The notes beneath the pieces were generated by a model. It worked only from the letters and a program-made list of their open reading frames with translations, searched no databases and was not told the origin of the DNA. A program made the position numbers and the translations under genes. DNA of 64,000 bases from Agrocybe praecox (lineage: Eukaryota > Basidiomycota > Agaricomycetes > Agaricales > Agrocybaceae), in contig OZ024849.1 in the NCBI GenBank assembly GCA_964017145.1, positions 620,001 through 684,000 of the forward strand. Direction: 5' to 3'. Of this stretch, positions 1 through 11,188 are shown one piece after another. Every line of letters starts with the position of its first letter. Positions within the stretch are counted from its first letter, which is position 1.

Positions 1-134
1 GAAAGCCATTGGATCTATCTTTATGTCAACTCTGCGAACGGCCATTGCGCATACTTCTATCAAAACATACAATACGTCTTGATTAAGTTCAAAACTACAG
101 GAAATGGGAGAGCAGTACGTAGAAAGTAAATTTA

Positions 135-1509
135 TCAGGCGGTGTTCTCGGTAAAGTACTCATAAGAGTCCGCGTTGTGAATAGCAGTACCAGGCCTGGT
201 TCTTGCGAGATTCTTACACTTTGAATGACCATACGCGTGGTCATCCGTTCCGCCGTTTCTTTTAAAATGTGACGACTCGTGGACTATAGTTCCAGCCTAT
301 CAAATAGTATCAATTAACGTGACAATTCGCACCCTTAGAGGAGGCAGACGAACCTTGGAGTCAGTGCCAACAAGAGGAGCTCTCCAAAATGCACCACAGA
401 GGTATACAGTCCCAAATCTACGTGTATCATGAGTCATGACCAGGTTTGGGTACGAGAACATTTGAATATAGACTGGATGCTCACCTGTCAGGGTATACAT
501 ATGCATATGTGCTTGGCTTCTTATGACAAGTGCTACAGTCATAGGTGTACCTTGAGTAACTGTTTCCATTAATAGTCCGGAATGCTCGAAGAACTGTATT
601 ATAGCGATTCGAGTTGAACGATCCGAACCAGGTGTTGTATCTTCTGTTGTATCTTCTATGCGACCTCAAGAAGCCATAAGCCCTTGAGACGTAAGTCTGT
701 GCTTGACGCGCGGCTGTTCTAATGAGATTTTTTTGACGAGCAGAGCAGCCTCTGAATGAGGGTCCCATCTTGTTGTCAATATCCGTAACTTCGTCTTCGT
801 CTTCCTCGACGTCGTAGTCGGTCTCCGTGATGTTGAAAAATATTTGGTCGCCAAGGCCCATCACTCCTAACTCTGAGATACGCGCAACGTGGGGTACGTA
901 GTCGGCGTAGACTTCCACTGCATTTTCGGGATTTGATGAATCGATGACATGGAAGAGATTCCTGGGGTGAATTGTGTATACCCCCGCACCGGAAGACGAG
1001 AGGTCATATCTCAGAGCCACTGAAATTTGATGTAAACGCGTTAGTATTCTACAATATGTATGGTATTGGATTTAATAACTGACAGTTATGCTCGATCTCC
1101 AGAGACTGGTCTGGCTTCAAAGAAGTGTAGTCTTGCGTAGCAATTGCCATCTTCGGTACGTACTTTGCCTTGACTCCAGTGAAAGCAGGAGAACTTCCCA
1201 CTTCGCTGGAAATGGTAAATATGTCCGTTGGAATGTCAGAAAGTGCACTATTTGGGTCATTAAGAATCTTGACGGTCTCGTCTCCCGTGTTCCTGAGTGT
1301 GGCGGTTACTCGGAAGTCTTCCACTGAATCTATGTATTCTAACCCTGTAATAAATTTCAATTATATTAGAATTTTCTTCGAAGCATGACAAGAAAAAAAC
1401 AGCGAGGCTTACCAGAGAGTGAGAGGGAAAGTGAAGGTTCCGCGGAGACAATTGTGATCGCATAGGTGAGAGCGATTAGAACGCCTTGGAAAGACCTATG
1501 AAGAATCAT
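135..1509 (-). CDS. Secreted peptidyl-Lys metalloendopeptidase (M35), copy 1
   Basis: Predicted secreted zinc metalloprotease of the deuterolysin/aspzincin family (MEROPS M35), the fungal group that cuts at lysine. I read five exons: 1509-1413, 1344-1084, 1019-485, 417-354 and 296-135; these join in frame to 372 residues. The start gives a signal peptide (MILHRSF..., hydrophobic core, ...VSAEPS). A propeptide of about 100 residues follows ([19 protein letters not shown]), then the catalytic domain with F(R)[59 protein letters not shown], the zinc helix HESSHF and the downstream GTDDHAYG carrying the third ligand Asp. All catalytic residues are present. An acidic insertion (DVEEDEDEV) precedes the catalytic domain. 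It is the most divergent of the four copies and is arranged like its neighbour at 2080-3330. Start and splice sites are inferred by comparison with the paralogues. Confidence 0.85.
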
Positions 1510-2079
1510 TGCGGCACAGCGAATAGTATGTATATTTCAGCCATGAGAACAAGGATTAGTTTTTATACCCAGGGCGATGAAAAGTGTAGAAAATAAAATA
1601 ACATACGCACTTTCAGTCAAGGAATGATGTAAAAAAACGAGACTTATGTCCAATTTCTTCATGTCTAACACTTGTCATTTAATTCGATAGATGGAATTTT
1701 TCTTGCAGCAGGTTCAACGCAGGACGCATAATGCATCCAAGTTACGATGCGGCAGTACTTGCATCTCGGCATCACCATGATTAAATTAGATCACGCATGA
1801 TGTGATTGAATCAGGACGACGCGAGGCGTGAGACCGCGCTTGTTTGACGCGTTCCCGAGCTTTGCTACATAGTCAACGACAATTTGACAAACTGACTGGT
1901 TCACGATTACTTGGAACTATAGGACTAATTACTACAGGAAAAATATATAATGCAACCTGCCTCTCTCATATAATTTCCCTTGTATTTGTGCATAAGGCTA
2001 TCAAGTTGTTAACAAGGAAAATAATAAAACATTCTATGATTCAGCCACGTAAGGTTGTACAACGTAAAACTTGAAGAAG
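1510..2079. other. Intergenic stretch between M35 copies 1 and 2
   Basis: AT-rich sequence between the start of the first M35 gene and the 3' end of the second. It must include the promoter of the first gene, but I see no recognisable motif, repeat or coding signal. Confidence 0.5.
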
Positions 2080-3330
2080 TCAAGCTGTATTCTCGACAAA
2101 CATCTGACATGCTTCAACGTTATGCACTGCTCTGTCCGGACTCCTCCGTGCGAAAGCCGTGGTTTTCTCAGGGCCTCGCGTGTAGTCTAAAGTCCCGCCT
2201 TTGTCGTTGAAGTGAGACGCCTCGTGAACAAGTATTGATTTATAGTTGTGTTGAGCATAGATTCGAATTGGTAACTAGAGGTCAAGAATTTACCATCGAA
2301 TCGGGATTCGGCGGCAGTTATACGGGCGCCCCAATACGCAGGACAGAGGTAGACATGCGCGAACCTGTTAATAGCTCAGAGAATCGATCAACAGCCATTC
2401 TTCCGTTGCTCAGAATATGCCATAATTACTCGGTAATATAAACATACGCACACAGTCCCCAATTCCTACACGTGCTACAATCGTACATATACGTCTCAAA
2501 CGACTCAGAGTTGGCATTCAGCTTCTGAAACATCCTGCATAGGGCGTCGCTGTGAACCATCCGAACCATTTCGTGTACCGCACGTCTCGGCTGCTGCGGT
2601 GTGTGCGTATGTACCTGTACCCGCTGGATGCGTAGGCTTGAGCTCTGGATGCTGCGGTGGATAAAAGGCGTCGTTGTCTTGCGGGGCAGCCACTGAATGA
2701 TGGTCCTCTGGTGATGGTAACGTTGAATGGGGTCTGGGCACTGAAGGCGAACTATGTGCGCTCAGATATATGTACGATATAAAGCGATGAATTGGAATTA
2801 TGGACCTAGAAGGGTCCACGGCGTAGAACAGGTTGTCAGTACTAATATTGTATATCCCCTCTCCAGAAGATCCAAAATCGTACGCAAGCGAAACTGCAAA
2901 AAAACATCACTTGACTTGCCACGATAATTCAGTAGATGAATAACTGACGATAATGTTCAACCTCGACTGACTGTCCAGGTTCCAAAATGTAATCATCATA
3001 AACACCGGATTGGACCTTCACACCACTACCATCGGCTATCTCGGGTAACGCCGCCAATCTATATTTGATTTTGACGCCCACAAAAGGAGGACTCGAAGCG
3101 CCCGCATCGTTATTAGTCATAACGAATTTATCCTGAGTAGGCAATTCGGAGAGAAGACTCCTTGGATCATTGAATATGTTGAGGATCTCGTTTCCAGTAT
3201 TGGTGAGTGTGGTAAGGATCTCCAAGTCTTCAAGGGAGTCGATGTCACTGAGAGATGGAGTTGTCACAGCTTCAACGGCGCTGCTAGATGTCAGCGCAAT
3301 TACGAGGCTCAAAAATAACATATGAACCAT
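2080..3330 (-). pseudogene. Decayed M35 peptidyl-Lys metalloendopeptidase, copy 2
   Basis: Fourth member of the local M35 family, clearly homologous along its whole length. It has a signal peptide (MVHMLFLSLVIALTSSSAVEA), a propeptide (DSLEDLEILTTLTNTGNEIL), and catalytic blocks GPSFSGC, YTKWFGWF, YMYDCSTC, FAHVYLCPAYWGA, HEASHF and GGTLDY, ending in VENTA and a stop at 2080-2082. The blocks fall in different frames within what is a single exon in the paralogues: one frame change lies near 2750 and another near 2545. The zinc-binding HEASH and the Asp of GGTLDY are still intact, so decay looks recent. The alternative is base errors in the assembly; resequencing the two sites would decide. Confidence 0.75.
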
Positions 3331-3750
3331 CTCAACAAGGGAAACAAGAAAGTCTGTCCTAAGGCTTTGGAATAGAAGAAGCGAAGAAAAATAAATGAAA
3401 GTGAGAATCTGAGCTATTTATCCACTGCCCTAGCTTCAGTCGCTGACTCCCTCCTCATTTGAGTTTTAACTGGTAGTAACATGATGCATGAATACAATTC
3501 ACCGGATACCTGAGTTATTATATATATGTGCATAACATCGTTCGGTTCAGCTTGAAATAATATTCATGTGCATGCATTCAGAATGTCGTTCGTCTTGGAC
3601 TGATATCAGGACGTACTCGGACTCCAACGTGCAAGTCATAAGTCTCTTGTTACACATCGTAGGCAAAAATCTATCCATTATTGTCTCGGTTACTTACAAC
3701 CTTTACCTAACTATGAAACCAAAAACTTGACCAAAAACCATTTTCAAAGA
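3331..3750. repeat. Upstream segment repeated at 14840-15280
   Basis: This non-coding stretch is closely matched by 14840-15280: shared tracts around tgagaatctgarctatkta, atgatrcatgaatacaat and tgcattcagaa, in the same order and orientation. It marks the left end of a tandem segmental duplication that runs on through the M35 gene at 4345 and GPI1. No gene seen. Confidence 0.7.
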
Positions 3751-3754
3751 GTCA

Positions 3755-3830
3755 GATCGGCCTGACCGGGAATTGAACCCGGGGCCTCAATTGGGGACCT
3801 TCGCGTACCGCTGCTCGGTAATCATCCCCT
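3755..3830 (-). other. tRNA-like sequence (degenerate tRNA or SINE head)
   Basis: Read on the minus strand, this stretch holds a good pol III B box (GGTTCAATTCC) in a T-arm with a CCGGG/CCCGG stem. A plausible A box (ACCGAGCAGCGG) lies about 30 bases upstream. I could not fold a complete cloverleaf: the acceptor 5' strand and a convincing anticodon stem are missing. It is therefore either a decayed tRNA or the head of a tRNA-derived SINE. Both halves recur in the second copy at 15285-15329 and 18442-18480, where a transposon splits them. Confidence 0.4.
3791..3798. other. Empty target site for the 3.1-kb transposon
   Basis: The octamer ttggggac occurs once here. In the duplicate copy it occurs twice, at 15322-15329 and 18442-18449, flanking a 3.1-kb insertion. 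This is therefore the pre-insertion allele of that site. Confidence 0.7.
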
Positions 3831-4344
3831 CGAATCTCGATATTCCAAGATAGTCCAACTGAATGAGAAATATTGAGAGTCCTCAAACCGACCAATAAAA
3901 AAGCTCCTGGCTCTGGGAAGGTTGGAATTTGGAAACCACTTGACGGTGATGCACGTGATCGTGGGGTGGGAAGGTTGGGGACTACAACTACGGATCAAAT
4001 CTGCATACATACATTCCCCGTTCAAGCGCTCAACGCTCAATAGACTGCACATGCCCGCCCTCAAGCAGAGGTTTTCATTCATGTGCATCCATAATAGTCA
4101 AGACACAAATTTAAAGTGGACTGGACTGGAATAGACACCTGTATTTCGACACGGGATATGGATGAAGTACAGGCAGACAGATGAACTGATCGAACTTCGA
4201 AGGAGATTCCAATATTCAGTCTGGCCATAGACCTTAGGATTGATAAGATTTCATGGCATAGGATTGATAGAATGGCATAGTATAAAGTCTACACCGTGCC
4301 CCTCCCTCTATTCTCAGGTTTTGGACCATTCATTTCATCAGAAT

Positions 4345-5652
4345 ATGTCGCCAAACATCATTCGTAGCCTGGCAGTCCTCGCTTCCGTCATAGCGTACGT
4401 TTCTGCAACCTCTATATTCTCCGTGAAGTTAACCGGTAAGGATCCAATTTCATAAAATTAATGATATCATCCGTTAATATGACGCGCACTTGCAGGCCCA
4501 GAACATGTGAACTCGATACGAGACCTTAAAGTTCAAGCAACTCTCACCAACGTCGGGGATCAGACCATTCGCGTTCTCAATGATCCTAGAGGACCGCTCT
4601 CTACAATGGCAACTGACACGTTTGTCATTGCCAATGAGGCGGGGGAAAGCCCTTCGTTCGTAGGTGTCAATGTCAGATATGTGCCAGAGACGGCTGCTGC
4701 TATCGATGCGTACTCCGTTTTGGAACCAGGGCAAAGTGTCACGGTAGAACATGATCGTCAGTCGGGTTTTTATTGATCTTTTTATTATCCTTAATTTTGA
4801 CATGATCTGAATTATAGTTTCCCTTGCATACGACTTCACTTCTTCCGGTCCGGGATACTACACGATTGACGTCCAAAACGTCTTTTACATCGTCAACACT
4901 TCCAATGGAGGAGTATTCCCAATATCCTCCGACACGTCTGCTTTCTACACTCACATCCCACACGGAAGCGAACTATCGATAGAAACTTTCACCGAATTGG
5001 ACTCGGACTCGGACTCGCCTCTGAACGCATGGACTTCCTTCAAAGGGTGCTCTTACTCACAGAAGACTGCCATAAACGCCGCCGCGTATGGAGCTCAAAC
5101 ATACGCGAGAAATGCTTACAACATGATCAAATCCTCCAGAGGAACCAGCGCCCAATACAGGAAATGGTTTGGCGCATACAACTCTAGGAGATTTAATACC
5201 GTCGTTTCGCACTTCGAGAGAATCCGCGGTAATAGATTTTTTACCTTCACCTATGACTGCACTTGCAATAATAAGGATTGGTATGCATATGTGTATGCGA
5301 ACAAGTGAGTTCTGTCTATTTGCTTGAAATCGAATTTTTGGAAGTTTGTCAACTTATTCGCACTCGTAGGTTCGGTACTATACATCTCTGTCCCCAATTT
5401 TGGAGAGCACCCCTGGTCGGGACCTATTCCAAGGTTCGGTTTTTAATCACTGCTCTACGATTCCTTTGAAAGACCATGATAATTTCCATATAGGCCGGAA
5501 CCATCATCCACGAAGCTTCCCATTTCACGAAGAACGGAGGAACCAGAGATTACAAATATGGACCTGGGCCTTGCCAGACGCTTGCGAGGAGAGCCCCGGG
5601 TCATGCTATCATGAATGCAGATAATCATTCGTTTTTTATCGAGAGTGCTTGA
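4345..5652 (+). CDS. Secreted peptidyl-Lys metalloendopeptidase (M35), copy 3
   Basis: Predicted secreted M35 zinc protease, 353 residues. Exons 4345-4435, 4496-4756, 4818-5304, 5370-5433 and 5494-5652 join in frame. Signal peptide MSPNIIRSLAVLASVIAYVSA; propeptide with NSIRDLKVQATLTNVGDQTI; catalytic domain beginning near FKGCSYSQKTAINAAA, then RKWFGAYNSRRFNT, YDCTCNNKDWYAYVYANK, FGTIHLCPQFWRAPL, the zinc motif HEASHF and GGTRDYKYG with the third zinc ligand. The last exon carries both zinc motifs. The intron positions equal those of the copy at 18971-20287, with identical exon lengths, and upstream sequence is also shared, so the two are recent duplicates. An Asp/Ser run (SDSDSDS) links propeptide and catalytic domain and is a plausible maturation site. 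Confidence 0.9.
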
Positions 5653-5975
5653 ATTGTTTTTATCTTTGAGATTCGCTATTTGGTTCTAGCATAAAGGTGA
5701 TGAGATTATTATGTTTATGCAGCAGCTGTCAGAAAACTATTTTAGTAGTAAAGTAAAATATGTCATAATAAAGTAAAAGGCGAAGCAAGCAAGTGGGTGA
5801 AAGCACAGAGTGCTCTCCGGCCACCCCTGAGATTTCTTTGCGAAGGGTCAAAGAGACGAAAAGCGACACCCAAATTAAGGAGTCTAATGACGCGGCGAGT
5901 GAGTCTCGTTACCCAATTTTAGGCAAAAGACGACTGAAATACTAGCTTACCTAATAGCATAGCAAAAGAATAAAT

Positions 5976-7199
5976 TTATCGCACTGGCGGCATAGTGTAG
6001 CGGATAAATTGCTCGTGAAAGGCAGAGTTATCTTGAATGTATGGGGCCAGTATAAGGGCATGCTTTCTGAGATATGTTAGAAAGGCATCACTGGCCCATC
6101 TTCCTTTCGTCTTCATGACATCAAAAGGCATGCCGCGTAATAAATATTCAAGAACGGAGCCAATGCGTATACCGTGGCCCTGTAAGGGGTCCAACTTTGC
6201 AGCGCGTGCTGCTTTGGCCAACCGTTCGATGAATTTCCTCTTCGTTAGTGGCTGCAGGCCGGAACCGCTATTCTTACGGTAGGCGAATAGATGGTCATTG
6301 GCAAGGGGCTGATTGACCTGAAAATGATTTTCCAGAGCCTTATCTGGGTCGGTGGGGCCATTTTGCTTTGCCCAGAAAACATCCTCCCCCTCTAATGTTG
6401 TTTTGGAACGAGGGAGATGTAGTATAGTAACCCGAAGACCATTTCTATCCTGGTCGTGGGATAAATTGCTGCGTGTGATGTGACGGGAAGCATCAAAGCC
6501 CTCAAGCTTGGGTACTGTGAATTCCCCAACGCGAGCTGATGCATAGAAGCAAGTGGTTAAGCAGGCAAAAACGGCTGCATCTAAGGGGGTTGTCAGATCA
6601 AGGTGCTGTTGTAATGCCGCCATGAATTTAACCGTGTATGGGCGCCTTTTCTTACGCTTTGATGATGGTGGGGAAAGCTTGTCTGCAGCTCGAAGCATGG
6701 TTTCTGTCTCCGCCCGGTTCATCATCCATGAGACTCTATGCAGGAGATGCCACGCACGAACACCATACAGATAATTTGAAATGGTTTTTCCCGAGTATGA
6801 TGCAGCCAAGCTTGAAACAAAAGCGGAGAGAAGATTTTGGGATGCAGGAGCTCTATCTGTCTCCGTGATCTTACGAGAATCACAGAAAACATGATAAATG
6901 AGAAGTCCCGCCCCATATGAAGCCTTCGTGTCTTCTTCCCATGCATGCGACATCACGGAAAGGATCTGCTCGGCATCATCATGATTGAGAACCAACGTCT
7001 CTGCATTTGACACAACGGGACGGGGACGCCAGAGCCGCAAACGATCACGGGCATGGCAGTGTGGACGCAGCTCTGATTCTTGAAGTTGTAGGTTGCGTGG
7101 ATACGGTGCCGGTCGTCGTCGGAAGACTGTGGAGGATGGTAAACCAACATCCCTTTGCTTTCCGGGCCTAGCTGTGGGTGCGCTCGATGAGAGCATCAT
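5976..7199 (-). CDS. DIRS tyrosine recombinase (integrase)
   Basis: Site-specific recombinase that would integrate the circular cDNA of the retrotransposon. The open frame is much longer upstream only because it runs antisense-free behind the RT; I take the ATG at 7199, giving 407 residues, which overlaps the end of the RNase H frame by about 30 bases. The core has the tyrosine recombinase pattern: Arg I in FYASARVGEF, HxxR as HGIRIGS, then KGRWASDAFLTYLRKHA with the tryptophan position and the nucleophilic tyrosine. An N-terminal SAM-like domain (SYSGKTISNYLYGVRAWH) fits DNA binding. All catalytic positions are present. Expression probably depends on the shared element transcript. Confidence 0.8.
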   Translation of the reverse strand: MMLSSSAPTARPGKQRDVGLPSSTVFRRRPAPYPRNLQLQESELRPHCHARDRLRLWRPRPVVSNAETLVLNHDDAEQILSVMSHAWEEDTKASYGAGLLIYHVFCDSRKITETDRAPASQNLLSAFVSSLAASYSGKTISNYLYGVRAWHLLHRVSWMMNRAETETMLRAADKLSPPSSKRKKRRPYTVKFMAALQQHLDLTTPLDAAVFACLTTCFYASARVGEFTVPKLEGFDASRHITRSNLSHDQDRNGLRVTILHLPRSKTTLEGEDVFWAKQNGPTDPDKALENHFQVNQPLANDHLFAYRKNSGSGLQPLTKRKFIERLAKAARAAKLDPLQGHGIRIGSVLEYLLRGMPFDVMKTKGRWASDAFLTYLRKHALILAPYIQDNSAFHEQFIRYTMPPVR

Positions 7200-9510
7200 T
7201 CTCTGATTTTCGAGTCTGCTGCAATTGGGCGCTTCTGTGGTTTGCGACATGTTGCTCTGAACCCTTTGATCTAATGTTTCCATCATGTGGCTTGTTGACA
7301 CTGCCACCAGTAAATCCGAGGTGCTCATCATGGAAGGTGTCATTGATGTCGATGATGAAAGATTGAGCCTCGAAGGGGATGGGTATGCGATCAATGAGGA
7401 GATTGAAGGGAGGATAAATTCCTCTTGATGGTCCATCTGCTGGGTTTTCGGCACTGGGTACATATCTTGTAAGTATGTTGCAACCATATCTTCTTGATAA
7501 TCTATGTACGCGTTTGAACACATTGTTGGTTTGGAGGTTTCTGCTGCGCCCGTTCCACCATCCCTCCACAACTCCTCTGTTGTCACCGTAGACTTTGAAA
7601 TTAGTGCCCGGTTCGGCATTGCGACATAGTGCGAAGGCAAGGAACTCAAATCCCATGGCTTCGGCCCAACCAATGTCTCTTCCTTCAGACTGCCAACCTG
7701 GGGTAAGAATCCACGCTCGCCATTTTGAGCCAATAGTGATGGCGATGCCAAAGCCTGAACTTGCGTCTGAATAAGCATTGAAGTCGACGACTGGTGAGGG
7801 TCCTGGGATGGGTCTCGATAATGGGTCAGACTGGAGGATGGTTTTCCACCAGAGAATATCTCCCATAGTGTATCGGGGTGGGGTATGTGGGACGAAAGGA
7901 CGACCGTTGAAGGTGCCAAGCATGGCCTCCAAGTTGGTGAGATACGCTCGTCCTTCAGGAATGACAAGAGTTGTGTGCAGCAGTTTTCCGTATAGCTTTT
8001 GAACTTCGACCAGAGTGTGAGTAGGCTGTGATTCCCACGTTTCGATGGCAGCAAGATACTTGGCTCGCTTCTGGTCAGGCACTGCAACGGTTCATGTTTG
8101 TAGGTTCCATAGAAAACCCAAATAAGTGACTGTAAAACTGAACGGGGTAGTTTTGCTCTCTTCCCATTTGATTCCCAGGCTGTCAGACACTCTGTCAATA
8201 TCAGCGTCACTGTAGCTGTAAATTCCTTCATCCGTGTTTGGCAAATGATCTGTAGAAAAATCCTGCAGAACGCAGCCCATATCTTCGTCAAATTCCTCAT
8301 AAAAACCATCCGGCATGATTTTTCCTCTATACCATACTCTGCTGCCCTCTTGAATACGACCGCCATTGAGCTGGATTTCTTCTCTCCATAGTTTTCGCTG
8401 TTCGTTGTAGGTAGCAAGATGTATTGCAAGAATCTGAAAGAAAATATGATCATCAACCCATTTAGAAAGAGGGCCGACACCGTTAGCTCTGAAAATGTCG
8501 GCTCCTGCGTCTGCGAGCAGACCGTAAACTCCACCTGCCGATCGAAGCCCAAAGTTATTATTGGTATTGACTGCAAATCTGTCACTTCCTTTGAGGCGAA
8601 CGACGAGACCTGCCCATTGTTCAGGCGAAACTGGAACAGTTCGATAAGCTTCTGCCACATCTCTAACAGAAGCACGAGATCCTGGAGGTAGCCTAAAAAT
8701 AAGGAGTGATACAGCATAAAAGGTGCCCCATGTACATGGGAAATTATTGATATTGATATAGGAATTGATAGAAGCGATGTCATGGGATGAGTGGGGACTC
8801 GAAAAATCATGGACAGGTCTGTACTTTCCCGGTTTTCCAGGCTTGGGTACCAGTGACAAAGGAGAAGACTGAAAAGGACCGATGAGATCTTCCAGTTCCT
8901 TTTGAGTGAAAGGACCAATATAACGGCCTGAGTCGAATTCCTTTTGTGTGATGATGTCATGAATATCCGGTAAGTTGTAAAGAGAGGGATGGTTGGGTGG
9001 GACGTAAGTTGTAGAGAGATTCGGTATGCCCACATCAAACCCTTGAACCAGGTCTCGAGCGATATTAGGATACTTGTTGGCGAGCCCATGTTTGATAAGC
9101 TCGCGATTCCATGCCTCCGGCTTGTATGGGGTAAGACCCTTAAGCCTTCTCTGCTCGAGGACATGCCTGGGCTCCGTGATCGGATTTTGCGCATCCCGAA
9201 CACCGATGTCGTTCGGGGTGAGCTGAACTTTGACAACCTCCAGGTAACTGCCAGTTGAAACACAGGGCTGAACCATCCTTGCCAACCAATCTGCCTTGGC
9301 TGTTTCTGTGCGCTTTCCCCTTCGATTCTGAGCCATCCCACAGTTTCGCTGTGTTGCATCTGGTAAAATCGTGGTCGTGGCGTCCGAGACATGTGGCACA
9401 GATTCTTGACGCCGTTCGTGAGTCTGCACCTTGGGTAAAACCCGCCTCGTCATGTTCCTTATCTCCAGATTGCACATAGGACCTGGATTTATTTGCCCCA
9501 CGAGGTTCAC
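7168..9510 (-). pseudogene. DIRS reverse transcriptase-RNase H polyprotein with one in-frame stop
   Basis: The reverse transcriptase part (9510-8092) shows SPLSLVPKPGKPGKYRPVHD, RDVAEAYRTVPV (motif A Asp), NFGLRSAGGVYG (motif B), KWVDDHIFF (catalytic DD, motif C) and TYLGFLWN. The RNase H part (8082-7168) continues in the same frame with DFNAYSDASSGFG, WAEAMGFEFLA, VYGDNRGVVEGW and SAENPADGPSR, giving the expected D-E-D set. The two parts are separated only by a TGA at 8092-8094, most simply a CGA-to-TGA change, so the original protein was one chain of about 780 residues. The N terminus overlaps the gag zinc-knuckle frame, implying frameshifting or internal initiation. Programmed readthrough cannot be excluded. 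Confidence 0.75.
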
Positions 9511-10801
9511 GCGCCTTGCGAATCGACTTGGACTGATGTCTCACAGGTGATCGCGATCTCGCTCTCTTCCTCGAGCTCTGCCCGTAAGACGGGGAAGGAG
9601 ATCTCGAAGCCTCCTCAAAAGTTCACGAGAAGTTTCTTGAACGTTTGCGTGGTGTCCTCAGGTCCAGCATAGTTTGGAATGAAGATGTGGCTTCGTTCAT
9701 CTAGCAACAGCACAGCACGGCACGGCACGGCACGGCACAGCACAGCAAGATAAAAGCGTAATATAACGATTTACGAGGAACGGCACAGCAGTAAAAGCGA
9801 AGCAAACAGATGCCGCAATCACATTGAAATTTTGTTGATAATAATTGAAGGAGAATGTAAAACAAAATGATTAGTATTTCGTACACATGTGATAAGGTAA
9901 GAAAATGCACCTCACGAAGGGACTTCTCCCTGACACTATCCACGACTTCGTCATGAAGCTTTTCCATCAGCTCGTCATTGATCAGCCCTATGTTGAAACC
10001 TTCGTCACGTTTTAATGCATCGAACCATTCTCGCCTGACTTTATTCTGATAAAGCAAGATAGTTTGGTTTCCGTGAGGCCGCGTCCGCATGGGGTGACTT
10101 TCGAGACACAAGAAAAAGGAAGCCAAAGATGTAACATATCGTTGAGGCCATACACCCGATGTCGACATATGATGGAGCATGAGGGTCTTGGCTACCGACA
10201 GTTCTTCCCAATCCAAGAAGTTGTCCATTCTGACGTTCTTCGATGCTTTTAGCGACGAGGACGGTCGTAACGCGACGATGCCATCATCATTCTTCGCCAG
10301 CGTGAAAGTGTCTTGTGACGTCGCCTTTCCATGTTCAGCCTGAGCCTCTTGACATCCTCGAAGGGTGAAGTAGTCCAGTTCCACATATTCAAGATGCTGT
10401 ATCTTGTTTAGAGCATAGGCTGCCGGTCTGGGTGCGAGCCATGAGCTAACTCTCTTTTCCGGGTCGAAAGCGGCGAGTTTCGGCTTCTTCTTCTCCAGCT
10501 CTCGTCTTTCCGACTCGGCTTCCTTCTCCGCCTCTGCTCGCCGCCTCAATTCCTCCTCGCGAGCCTCTTGTGCTGCTTCCTCCTCCGCTATCTGATCATT
10601 CCGGACTTGCTCGTTCCATGCCAAGATCTTTCGCTCGTTCGATTGTTTCCAAGCGTCTTTCAATTTATCAATGGCACCCTCGTTGGTCAAAGGAGTGTCA
10701 CCAACATGTGCCGCAACAAGGGATTGCCTGATGAGGCTCCATTCGTCTTCTTCATAGTTCGGACAAACGGCGTTCGTGGGGTTTTCGGTTATGCGAGGCA
10801 T
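9140..10801 (-). pseudogene. DIRS gag-like ORF1 with zinc knuckle
   Basis: Nucleocapsid-like first ORF. Exon 1 (10801-9911) encodes MPRITENPTNAVCPNYEED, a long charged coiled coil (AEEEAAQEAREEELRRRAEA) and a helical domain ending in DEVVDSVREKSLRE. An intron of about 200 bases follows, rich in gcacagcacggcac repeats. The second exon, from about 9700, encodes an Arg/Ser-rich linker and two Cys clusters: CATCLGRHDHDFTRC, and CSGCAKSDHGAQAC, a perfect C-x2-C-x4-H-x4-C knuckle. A TGA at 9623-9625 interrupts the second exon in frame, probably a former CGA. I infer the gag role from position and the knuckle. The intron is inferred from the break in the reading frame and has a weak GTGCAT donor. 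Confidence 0.65.
9705..9750. repeat. Short tandem repeat, gcac(a/g)-type
   Basis: A run of gcacagcac/ggcacggcac units of 5 bases lies inside the presumed intron of the retrotransposon ORF1. It is simple sequence with no coding role apparent. Confidence 0.6.
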
Positions 10802-11188
10802 AGATGCCGACTGCCGTCAGATGTCCACTATGAGAATATACAAAAAACCGGTCGCAGGGAATTATTGCGATGATGTTGAAAGCCTAGTATAGATTTCCGA
10901 AAGAAAAACTTCGAATGAATGTTCGCGCTCGAAGGTTACGAGGCGCTGAGATTGGCAACGAGCGGAAAAGCACAGAGGATGATGGTGGTACGAGAATGAG
11001 GAAAGCACGTGCCACCTCATCGGCTCTCGCAAAGACCTTATTCTAGACTGTCACTCCTTACACTCGTTCTATTTTAGAATCACAATTTCTTAGAGAGTAG
11101 GCCCGGCTTTGTAAGCCGAGTACTTGACAATCAACTCCGCTTGAATCGGACTTGACAAGCAAATGTGTGCGATGTTTTTGACACTGCA

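Larger units (their letters stand above)
5690..11080 (-). mobile_element. DIRS-like tyrosine-recombinase retrotransposon
   Basis: A complete-looking element in the order gag, reverse transcriptase, RNase H, tyrosine recombinase, all read from the minus strand. No DDE integrase or aspartic protease is seen, which is the DIRS-order layout. The edges are approximate. They come from comparison with the duplicate copy, where the M35 3' flank (20288 on) runs almost directly into the GPI1 5' flank, while here about 5.4 kb intervenes. I found no target-site duplication, as expected for DIRS elements, and could not resolve the terminal and internal complementary repeats. Two in-frame TGA codons (at 9623-9625 and 8092-8094) suggest this copy is inactive. 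Confidence 0.75.

Noticed and set aside
5976..9392. Single 1138-codon minus-strand frame covering the DIRS element
   Set aside because: Only the last 407 codons encode the recombinase. The rest is a chance open frame overlapping the true RT and RNase H frames, which carry the conserved motifs.
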